Shown here: positions 6,218 to 11,767 of the stretch, piece by piece
Position numbering within the stretch: the stretch's first letter is position 1
How the letters are laid out: each line of letters opens with the position of its first letter
Assembly (NCBI GenBank): GCA_021771675.1
Contig: JAETOP010000115.1
Span: forward strand, 1 to 11,767
Source of the DNA: Oscillospiraceae bacterium
GTDB lineage: Bacteria > Bacillota_A > Clostridia > Oscillospirales > Oscillospiraceae
Reading direction: 5' to 3'
Length of the DNA stretch: 11,767 bases
Translations under genes and position numbers: made by a program
Notes under the pieces: generated by a model
Told to the model about the DNA's origin: nothing
What the model saw: only the letters and a program-made list of their open reading frames with translations
The model's database searches: none

Positions 6218-6565
6218 ATGAAACGGCAAAAGAATGTTAAGAGAATCGTCGCATGTGTACTTTGTGCAGTAGCAGTGGTGGTGCTATCCGCAGGCGCACT
6301 GGCTGCAGGCCCCTATTATGGCACATCTCCCTGTTCTTTTTGCGGAGCCACAGCTCGCTGGATGGATCCGGGTGTGCAGGGCTTCCCGCAGTCACATTTT
6401 GTGAATGGTTTGTTTTGCAAATACACCCATTGGGTTGGGTATCAGGGCCTTTTGTGTCCAACGTGTGGTGCATTGCTGCAAGAGGTACCGGTTGACTATG
6501 AGACGGGGCACAACCATTCAGTTCCAGTTCAGCCAGGCCAGAAAGCACCAGATGTTCATGATTAA
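6218..6565 (+). CDS. Small secreted Cys-rich, zinc-ribbon-like protein of cassette 2
   Basis: A 115-residue precursor with AAAGGAG shortly before the ATG; an in-frame extension to 6164 lacks a binding site. Residues 1-29 are a Sec signal peptide with a basic start, a hydrophobic core and ALA before the likely cut. The mature protein has CSFCGATARW (39-48), a lone Cys67 and CPTCG (80-84). The two C-x2-C pairs, 37 residues apart, are the spacing style of a zinc ribbon, unusual for an exported protein. The tail holds GHNHS and is Pro/His-rich. It sits exactly where the cassette 1 protein sits and shares CG-x-T-x2-W with it, yet overall identity is very low. Substrate, effector or sensor of the adjacent transporter are all possible. 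Confidence 0.8.
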   Translation: MKRQKNVKRIVACVLCAVAVVVLSAGALAAGPYYGTSPCSFCGATARWMDPGVQGFPQSHFVNGLFCKYTHWVGYQGLLCPTCGALLQEVPVDYETGHNHSVPVQPGQKAPDVHD

Positions 6566-6587
6566 CCATTAACTCAGGGATAATACC

Positions 6588-6622
6588 CAATGTGCCCTGT
6601 GTAATTCGCACAGGGCACATTG
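6588..6622 (+). other. Intercistronic hairpin, cassette 2
   Basis: CAATGTGCCCTGTG (6588-6601) and CACAGGGCACATTG (6609-6622) form a perfect 14-bp stem with a 7-base loop between the secreted-protein and permease genes. It is followed by CAAAATTTG, without a proper T run. The position is the same as in cassette 1 but the sequence is unrelated, so position and structure are kept but not sequence. Confidence 0.65.
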
Positions 6623-6670
6623 CAAAATTTGTGTAGATGTAGTATAACCTATGATAAAGAGGTGATTCCG

Positions 6671-8545
6671 ATGCTGACACTTTATTTGCGGCGTTCCTTC
6701 AAGCGCAGGCCCTTCCGGCACCTTTCCCTGGCGTGGATATTGATGTGTGCCTTCCTGCTTCCCCTGGTGGTTTCCATCTACCGGGACAGCCTGGCCTACG
6801 GCGTTACACTCCAGATGTATGATTTCCACAAGGGTCAGGCCATTCACATTTCCGGTGCACAGCCGGAGGATGTGGTATGGTTTCAGGATATAGAGGGGCT
6901 GACCGCCCCCTATTATGAAGACGGCACCATTTACATGACCTATGATTCCAGGGAATCCGAAGCCCGCTTCCAAGACCTCCATGAAAGCCTTGCGTTGTAC
7001 AATCTGCTCAAATCCAAGGCTCGCCAAAGCAGTCAGGCCATGGAGATTTTAACCTACGACGTCAACCATGACGGTCTGAGCGATCCCTATATGAAAACAA
7101 CGCTGGGGAACATGCAGCTGGTAAATCTGGCGCTGCTTTTGTTTTCCGGACTGATCGTCCAGGCTGCTTATCGCAATCACATCGATTCCTTTTCCCAGGA
7201 ATTGGCGGATATTCTGGCAATGGGCGCCACAAAGGGGCAAGTAATCCGGATGTTTCTGGGGGAACTGGCGCTCTTGTTCCCCCTGTCCGCCGCCGGCGCC
7301 ATCGGAATCTCCTACGGAGTCATGGGGCTGCTGTATGAAAAGTATTTGGGAAATATGGCCGCCTCCGCCGCAATCTGGCGGGTCTTCCACATGGATTTGA
7401 AAAACACAGCGCTGCAAATCGCTTTCTACCTGCTGGTTTGCCTTGGCGCTATGCTGTATGCGTTGCTGAAAAGGCCCGCCCGGATGCCCGCCCCAAAGCC
7501 TGGAAAAGCTGCAGCTCTTCCACGGCTCTGGATGCGGCGTACGAAAACGCCCTTTGTAACCTGTCTCGCCATTTTAATCCCTCTGCTTGCGGCTTTTGTG
7601 ATTCTGTTCAATCAGTATCTTGGTACTTACGCAACGACGGTATACAGCTCTCAGAATGCTGCGATTACCCTGCACCCCTTTACAAAGAGCTTTTCTCAGG
7701 AAGACCTGGATTTCATTTCCGGCATCAGCGGGGTAAAGCGTGTGGAGCCAGGATGGGATTTTTCAGCCCCCTATACCCTTCGCACGCCGGATCAAAATTC
7801 GCTGATGGTCTTTGCGCATCTTTCGGAGGAACTCCCCGAGGGGAGCCCTGAATTGGAGAAAAATCAGTTCATTTCCGATCTCCCCCAGTCCATGGAAAGC
7901 GATGAACCCTATTTTCTCAGCAGCATCTCTGCTCCAGGGAATCAGGCCCAGGTCACGCTGGTGGGACGACTTGAACCGGGAGACGGGGAAAACGACCCCG
8001 TCCAGGTATATGTCAGCAGGGAGCTGATGCAGGAGCTTGGATATACGGAATTGCTGGTGTACCCCGCCCCGGGTCAGGCATCAGCTGTGGAAGCGGAACT
8101 CCGCCGCAGTCTCCCTGCCTCCACAAATATCTTTAATTACCAGAACTATGCGGATACGACCATTTTACAGCAGCAGGGAAATCTGTGGCTGCTCAGCTGG
8201 ATTTTCTGCATTCTGATGATTGTCGCCATGCAGATTGTCTGGGTACGGCTTTCCAAGTATGTGGCGGACTGCGCTCCCATGCTGCGTATTGTCCAGCAGG
8301 TCGGGGCCTCCCGCAAGCAGCTTTCCCGGCTGATTCCGGTGGGGTTTGGCGCAATCCCCGCAGCGGTGCTGCCATTTCTCATTGCCATTCCCTGGGCGTG
8401 GCTGGATGCTTCCAGAACCAATCGGCCGTTTATCATTTCAGGGCCGGTGCTGGGCATCTATCTTGCAATTGCCCTGCTGGCGATCGCCACGTTCTGGCTG
8501 CCGGTGAAGGTATCCCTCAACAAAGTTCTGAACGAGGCGAAATAA
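6671..8545 (+). CDS. FtsX-type ABC transporter permease of cassette 2
   Basis: A 624-residue paralogue of the cassette 1 permease. The start at 6671 has AGAGGTG eight bases upstream; a longer frame from 6620 would begin at the edge of the hairpin and lacks a binding site. Likely spans are at about 20-37, 148-166, 193-222, 246-266, 297-316, 505-525, 555-575 and 590-610, with outer domains at about 40-147 and 318-504. FtsX signatures are LAMGATKGQ (182-190) and QQVGASRKQ (542-550). Kept segments include YRDS, HIS, DIEGL, YYEDG and FHMDLKNTAL, each with a counterpart in cassette 1. It is followed after 15 bases by the ATPase gene. Role inferred as extrusion or export partner of the small secreted protein. 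Confidence 0.85.
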   Translation: MLTLYLRRSFKRRPFRHLSLAWILMCAFLLPLVVSIYRDSLAYGVTLQMYDFHKGQAIHISGAQPEDVVWFQDIEGLTAPYYEDGTIYMTYDSRESEARFQDLHESLALYNLLKSKARQSSQAMEILTYDVNHDGLSDPYMKTTLGNMQLVNLALLLFSGLIVQAAYRNHIDSFSQELADILAMGATKGQVIRMFLGELALLFPLSAAGAIGISYGVMGLLYEKYLGNMAASAAIWRVFHMDLKNTALQIAFYLLVCLGAMLYALLKRPARMPAPKPGKAAALPRLWMRRTKTPFVTCLAILIPLLAAFVILFNQYLGTYATTVYSSQNAAITLHPFTKSFSQEDLDFISGISGVKRVEPGWDFSAPYTLRTPDQNSLMVFAHLSEELPEGSPELEKNQFISDLPQSMESDEPYFLSSISAPGNQAQVTLVGRLEPGDGENDPVQVYVSRELMQELGYTELLVYPAPGQASAVEAELRRSLPASTNIFNYQNYADTTILQQQGNLWLLSWIFCILMIVAMQIVWVRLSKYVADCAPMLRIVQQVGASRKQLSRLIPVGFGAIPAAVLPFLIAIPWAWLDASRTNRPFIISGPVLGIYLAIALLAIATFWLPVKVSLNKVLNEAK

Positions 8546-8560
8546 GGAAGGAGAATCCCT

Positions 8561-9235
8561 ATGAATTTGTTGGAAGTGAAAGACCTGTGCCGGACGTTCC
8601 GGCAGGGGGATACGGACATTCACGCCGTGGATCATGTGAGCTTCTCCATGGAAGCCGGGGAGATGCTGGCCATTGTGGGTCAGTCCGGTTCGGGCAAGAC
8701 CACCCTGCTGAACCTGCTGGGCGGCATCGACAAGCCCACCTCCGGCCAGGTGCTGCTGGATGGGCAGGACATCCACAGCCTCTCCGATGCCGAAGCGGCG
8801 AAACTTCGCAGGCAGAAAATCGGCTATATCTACCAGGATTTCAAGCTGCTGCCCATTCTGACGGCAAAGGAGAACATCCTCCTCCCCGCCATCCTGGACG
8901 GCAAGAAGGCTCCGGCAAGGGTTGTCAGCGCACTGGCAGACCGGCTGGGCATCGGCAACCGCTTAAATCACCTGCCGTCCCAGATGTCCGGCGGCCAGCG
9001 CCAGCGAGTCGCCATCGCAAGGGCGCTGATCAACCACCCTTCCATCATCCTGGCCGACGAGCCAACGGGAAACCTGGACAAGGAATCCGCCAATGAAATA
9101 TTGGAGATGCTGTTAAAGCTCAATCACGAAGGAAATACCATTCTTCTGGTGACCCACGAGGAGAGCTTTGCCGACCTGTGCCCACGGAAAATTACCCTGA
9201 GCGATGGACAGATCGTCTCCGATGTTCGCAGATAA
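8561..9235 (+). CDS. ABC transporter ATP-binding protein of cassette 2
   Basis: A 224-residue ATPase with the same residue numbering as its cassette 1 paralogue: Walker [10 protein letters not shown] (40-48), Gln92, signature MSGGQ (142-146; Met replaces the usual Leu), D166/E167 and His199. AAGGAAGGAG precedes the ATG. Both ATPases end in the same DG[RQ]IVSDVRR tail. It is visibly more GC-rich than cassette 1 in third positions. It should energise the permease encoded just upstream; exchange of ATPases between the two paralogous complexes is conceivable. Confidence 0.93.
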   Translation: MNLLEVKDLCRTFRQGDTDIHAVDHVSFSMEAGEMLAIVGQSGSGKTTLLNLLGGIDKPTSGQVLLDGQDIHSLSDAEAAKLRRQKIGYIYQDFKLLPILTAKENILLPAILDGKKAPARVVSALADRLGIGNRLNHLPSQMSGGQRQRVAIARALINHPSIILADEPTGNLDKESANEILEMLLKLNHEGNTILLVTHEESFADLCPRKITLSDGQIVSDVRR

Positions 9236-9279
9236 TCCCCGGCTGATTTGTTAACAAACCTTCGCCGTGACTGCACCCC
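9221..9279 (+). repeat. Conserved ATPase 3' end and trailer, copy 2
   Basis: The counterpart of 5657-5715 with about five differences. It contains the perfect 12-base palindrome TTTGTTAACAAA. Similarity stops at the terminator. Confidence 0.7.
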
Positions 9280-9300
9280 GGAGGGTACTGTCATTTTGTT
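9269..9300 (+). terminator. Weak intrinsic terminator of cassette 2
   Basis: GACTGCACCC (9269-9278) pairs with GGGTACTGTC (9283-9292) around a CGGA loop, with two mismatches, followed by ATTTTGTT. Weaker than the cassette 1 terminator. Confidence 0.5.
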
Positions 9301-9475
9301 CCCACTGTGCATCCCTGAGTTCATATCGTCTTGCTGTCATACAAATACCCCATGCTTTTTCCGCTATTCTATCGCATTTTTTCTTCTTGTGCAACTTTTC
9401 AAAATCATTTGATTTTCAGATACGTCCTTGTACTATTGTACAATATATTTTCAAAATTTTGTTATAATAGTAATG
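9301..9475. other. AT-rich intergenic stretch before the third locus
   Basis: No gene is supported in this stretch. It holds two 10-bp palindromes, ATTGTACAAT (9435-9444) and CAAAATTTTG (9452-9461), and a TATAAT box (9463-9468) without a well-placed -35. The shared leader of cassettes 1 and 2 is absent. Confidence 0.5.
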
Positions 9476-9504
9476 TTGACAAAAAATGTAAGTTTAATTA
9501 TAAT
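9476..9504 (+). promoter_or_regulatory. Perfect consensus sigma-A promoter of the third locus
   Basis: TTGACA (9476-9481), exactly 17 bases, TATAAT (9499-9504): full consensus in both boxes and spacing. Transcription should start near 9511. The palindrome ACTTGCAAGT (9516-9525) lies just after the expected start and could be an operator. The leader is about 115 bases. Confidence 0.8.
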
Positions 9505-9624
9505 TGATTTAACGGACTTGCAAGTTGCCGCTATTCACTCCACTACTACGCATAGAAGCCAAAAACACCTATTCGTCTGTTGGAGTTTTCTTCTGCGTTG
9601 CTTTAAGAAAGGAGCTAAAGTCAT

Positions 9625-9908
9625 ATGAAAAAACCGTGAAAACTGTTTTTACTGTTGCTCTCTTGTTGTCCATTGCCACATCCCTTATTTTTCCCGCCTA
9701 TGCCACTAGGGACATTTCTTTCAGCGAATCCGTGGAAGGAGTTATTATTCCCAGTGTCTGCCCTTACTGCGGTGCCGATGGAACCGTTAGCTTTCAGGGT
9801 ATGGTTTATACCGATATTGGGGACATTATTTACGTTGAGCGGAGGTATTACTGTAGCGCATGTAAAATGACCTTCTATGAATACGACCATACGATTTCAA
9901 GGATCTAA
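9625..9908 (+). pseudogene. Third small secreted Cys-rich protein, start out of frame by one base
   Basis: GGAGC ten bases before ATG 9625 marks the natural start, but reading gives only MKKP and a stop (9637-9639) because the A tract after the ATG has six A. With seven A the frame runs on for 94 residues: MKKTVKTVFT, a classic signal peptide to AYA (25-27), then CPYCG (46-50), CSAC (77-80) and EYDHT near the end. This would be a zinc-ribbon-like relative of the cassette 2 protein. The 284-base length is exactly one short of 94 codons plus stop. Alternatives: re-initiation at GTG 9636, which overlaps the stop as GTGA; ribosomal slippage on AAA-AAA; a TTG start at 9525 without a binding site; or a sequencing error. 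No transporter gene follows. The reading frame is otherwise intact, so loss seems recent or reversible. Confidence 0.6.
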
Positions 9909-9923
9909 CCACTGGAGGGACAT

Positions 9924-10556
9924 ATGCTTAAAAAATCTTTTCTATTTCTTGCGTTGGTTACACTGCTCGCCCTCTGGCTGACGTGCCCCGTTTTTGCCGC
10001 CAATGTTTCTGCCGATGGAAATGGCCTACTGGTCATCCTTCTGCCAGAAGGTGAGAACACACCTAGCAGCTTTTTCTACTTATCCCCAAATTCCAGTGAG
10101 GGCAGCCTAACCCTCACGCAACTTCCCGTTGATCGTAAGCTTGAACTTCCCGACTATAAAAATCACCACGGCGGAATTGGAAGTTTGGCCACGGGATATG
10201 CCTTGGGCAATTCCTGGGGCGATACGGAGGGCGCTATTGAGTTGACCGTTGCAGCCGTTGAGAAAAGCTTTGGCATTGTGCCAGCCCACACCTTGGTTGT
10301 CCCTGCCGGAGCTGTAGATGATATTCTGGATAAAATCTTTGTCGAGCTTCACCAGCTTAGCCCGGAGCCCCTGGAGGCCCTTTGCCGCACCCTAGTAGGT
10401 ATCCAGCTTCTGGACAATTCTGCCCAAGAGGACTTGGCTGCACTGCTCGCTGCCAAGTGCCAACATGATGCCGATGAGAACACAATTTCCACCGCTCTGG
10501 CGGAACTGATGCAAGAAGCCAGCAAATATAAGATTGCAAGTTCATCCCTTTCATAA
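9924..10556 (+). CDS. Secreted protein resembling a degenerate LytR-CpsA-Psr (LCP) domain
   Basis: A 210-residue protein with GGAGGG five bases before the ATG, 15 bases after the preceding gene and so probably co-transcribed. Residues 1-25 are a signal peptide ending VFA. Residues about 34-140 show the order of LCP motifs: a hydrophobic strand LLVILL, LPVDRKLELPDY where LCP proteins have (S)IPRDxxVxIPGY, GYALG, and AIELTVAAVEKSFGI followed by a hydrophobic strand and DDILDKI. LCP enzymes attach glycopolymers to peptidoglycan. Here the PRD arginine is replaced (PVD), and the later GGV and R-x-R...D-x2-R segments are missing. Catalysis by the usual mechanism is therefore doubtful. The C-terminal third is helical-looking, Ala/Leu-rich and unrecognised. 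The LCP link is by eye only. Confidence 0.5.
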   Translation: MLKKSFLFLALVTLLALWLTCPVFAANVSADGNGLLVILLPEGENTPSSFFYLSPNSSEGSLTLTQLPVDRKLELPDYKNHHGGIGSLATGYALGNSWGDTEGAIELTVAAVEKSFGIVPAHTLVVPAGAVDDILDKIFVELHQLSPEPLEALCRTLVGIQLLDNSAQEDLAALLAAKCQHDADENTISTALAELMQEASKYKIASSSLS

Positions 10557-10562
10557 TGAGAG

Positions 10563-10597
10563 AGTCTCTCCAGGGTAAGCTCCGGAGAGACTTTTCT
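10563..10597 (+). terminator. Intrinsic terminator of the third locus
   Basis: AGTCTCTCC (10563-10571) and GGAGAGACT (10584-10592) form a perfect 9-bp stem followed by TTTTCT, seven bases after the LCP-like gene stop. Confidence 0.85.
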
Positions 10598-10684
10598 AGA
10601 TGTCAAGCAGAGGGAGCTAATTTTCTTGTTATATAGTGACACGGCGAAAAAGCTACCTGTTCTCAACCAAAGGAGGCTACATAA

Positions 10685-11593
10685 GTGAAAAAAACATTTG
10701 GCATACTATTGGTTTGTGCTGTGCTGATGGGCGTGCTTTTCCCCGGGGCGAGGGCCGAAGGGTCGGAGGGCGACCAGCGGCATCTGCGGATTTCCACCAC
10801 GGTTAACGCAGATGCTGGCTTTACCAGCATTCCCCTGGAGCAGGGGAATTACAAGGAGCTCTCCCTTTTGAATTTGGAGAATGTCACCATTGACCTGGAT
10901 GGCGCCGCATTGACGCTGGAGGATGCCCTTCGGGAGGGGCGGGTCACCCCGGAGCAGCTGGTCGCCTGGGCCCGGCTGGATGCCAGCGAGGGGCTTTGCA
11001 GCGAAGTGGCAAAATCCAAAAACGGCCTGACGGAATTTACCTACCGCTACCCAAAATTCGGCTACACCCTGCGAAGCATCTATGACCTTTTCGAGGCCCC
11101 CAATGGCAGGCAATATCTGATCGCCGATGTGACCATTTACGCAGCTTCCACGGAGCCCCGCTATAGCCTCCCTGTGGACGAGCAGACGGGCTGCACCATT
11201 GATTTTGAGGATTGGGGGCTGGACTTTGAAATTTCCGAAGTGGACTGCACCGGTTTGACCATTGCCTGCACCCAGTCCGGCGGTCAGCAGCTGGGGACGC
11301 TGGAGGTGCAGACCCAGTGGCTGGAGCGGAAGAATCCGGATACCCTGGCCTGGGAGAATGTGGAGGAAGCCCAAACCGGCACCGCCTGGGCGCCTCCTGC
11401 CAACGGCCCCCTGACCATGGGAGGGACAAGCTCACTCTTCTTTGATTTTGCCGAGCCCTTTGGTTCCCTGCCCGCCGGGGACTACAGGCTCACCGTGGAA
11501 ATCGCCGACCACTACAATGAAGCGGAGGTACATCCCCTGATGCGCAATTACCGGGATGTGCAGTGGTATACCATCGAATTCACCATTGAATAG
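10685..11593 (+). CDS. Secreted protein with C-terminal bacterial Ig-like domain
   Basis: A 302-residue protein starting at GTG, fixed by AAAGGAGG eight bases upstream. Residues 1-24 are a signal peptide (MKKTFG start, ARA before the cut). The region about 66-110 has the look of a recurrent clostridial motif, hydrophobic strand-DG-x-x-L-T-LEDAL-REG-VT-EQL. Residues about 178-302 resemble an Ig-like domain common in clostridial secreted proteins: GLTIACTQSGGQ (190-201), a central LERKN strand, LPAGDYRLTVEIAD (262-275) and a final YTIEFTIE strand. No catalytic motif is seen, so adhesion or a structural surface role is likelier than enzymatic activity. It lies between two terminators as its own unit. 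A TGTTATATAG sequence near 10627 could be an extended -10, but no -35 is convincing. It is GC-richer than its neighbours upstream. Confidence 0.7.
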   Translation: MKKTFGILLVCAVLMGVLFPGARAEGSEGDQRHLRISTTVNADAGFTSIPLEQGNYKELSLLNLENVTIDLDGAALTLEDALREGRVTPEQLVAWARLDASEGLCSEVAKSKNGLTEFTYRYPKFGYTLRSIYDLFEAPNGRQYLIADVTIYAASTEPRYSLPVDEQTGCTIDFEDWGLDFEISEVDCTGLTIACTQSGGQQLGTLEVQTQWLERKNPDTLAWENVEEAQTGTAWAPPANGPLTMGGTSSLFFDFAEPFGSLPAGDYRLTVEIADHYNEAEVHPLMRNYRDVQWYTIEFTIE

Positions 11594-11597
11594 CATC

Positions 11598-11627
11598 AGC
11601 CTCTCCGGTTTCCCGGGGAGGCTTTTT
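11598..11627 (+). terminator. Intrinsic terminator after the Ig-like protein gene
   Basis: AGCCTCTCC (11598-11606) pairs with GGGGAGGCT (11615-11623) with one G-T pair, followed by a T run. Confidence 0.85.
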
Positions 11628-11661
11628 GTCAATATTGCATTCCCGTTTTTATGTAATACTA

Positions 11662-11767
11662 GGGCGTATCTGAAAACTAATTGATCTTAGGAAAGTTGCA
11701 CAAGAAGCCAAAATGCGATAGAATAAGAGAAAAAGCATGGGGGTATTCGTATGGCAGCAAGACGATA
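11662..11767 (+). mobile_element. Probable left end of an insertion sequence (IS5-like), cut by window edge
   Basis: GGGCGTATCTGAAAACTAA begins directly at a CTAG, matching the YTAR target of IS5-type elements, and looks like a terminal repeat followed about 90 bases later by a start codon. The right end is outside the window, so the inverted repeat cannot be confirmed. Confidence 0.4.
11751..11767 (+). CDS. Possible transposase start (partial)
   Basis: ATG at 11751 with GGGGG seven bases upstream reads MAARR before the window ends. This fits a basic transposase N-terminus of the IS5 type, but five residues cannot prove it. A competing start at 11737 (MGVFVWQQDD) has no binding site. Confidence 0.3.

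Noticed and set aside
8185..9096. 303-codon frame overlapping the second permease and ATPase
   Set aside because: It is a shifted reading of the ATPase region; the true frame has all ABC motifs and a good ribosome binding site.

Overview
The window looks like an accessory region on the chromosome of a Gram-positive anaerobe of the Clostridia, most likely near the Oscillospiraceae/Ruminococcaceae. Supporting this are consensus sigma-A promoters, strong AGGAGG ribosome binding sites, intrinsic terminators, a short ThiI without a rhodanese domain, and secreted-protein types common in gut Clostridia. The species cannot be named from the sequence.

Left part (1-2141). The window opens inside the 5' end of an IS630-type transposase (minus strand). 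A 60-residue single-span membrane protein of unknown role follows, then a bidirectional terminator. Next come two housekeeping genes read leftward and translationally overlapped: thiI (tRNA 4-thiouridine synthase) and a stand-alone CinA C-terminal domain (PncC-like NMN amidohydrolase). Their promoter lies at 2114-2141.

Centre (2111-9300). Two paralogous operons stand in tandem, both on the plus strand. Each has the order: near-identical leader (operator repeats, promoter, conserved 5' UTR), a small secreted Cys-rich protein, a strong intercistronic hairpin, an FtsX-type ABC permease of 624-657 aa, an ABC ATPase of 224 aa, and a conserved 3' trailer with terminator. The two leaders are about 95% identical by hand alignment, whereas the two ATPases share 138 of 224 residues (about 62%) and the small secreted proteins barely align. 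The leader contains direct repeats with a 21-bp period (three in copy 1, two in copy 2). They abut the -35 of a TTGAAT-N17-TATACT promoter, an arrangement like the sites of LytTR-type response regulators. The gene order resembles lactococcin-972-type loci (secreted peptide, large membrane protein, ATPase), but the peptides look like a different, zinc-ribbon-like family.

Right part (9300-11767). A third locus has a perfect TTGACA-N17-TATAAT promoter and a third small secreted C-x2-C...C-x2-C protein. Its good start codon is one base out of frame, in an A tract. It has no transporter of its own. A secreted protein resembling a degenerate LytR-CpsA-Psr domain follows, then a secreted protein with a bacterial Ig-like C-terminus. 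The window closes in what looks like the left end of a second insertion sequence.

Inference: this is an IS-flanked island of export- or defence-type cassettes next to thiI. The cassettes share a regulatory leader and carry diversified secreted Cys-rich proteins with dedicated transporters. No regulator or sensor gene is in the window, so any LytTR factor would act in trans.
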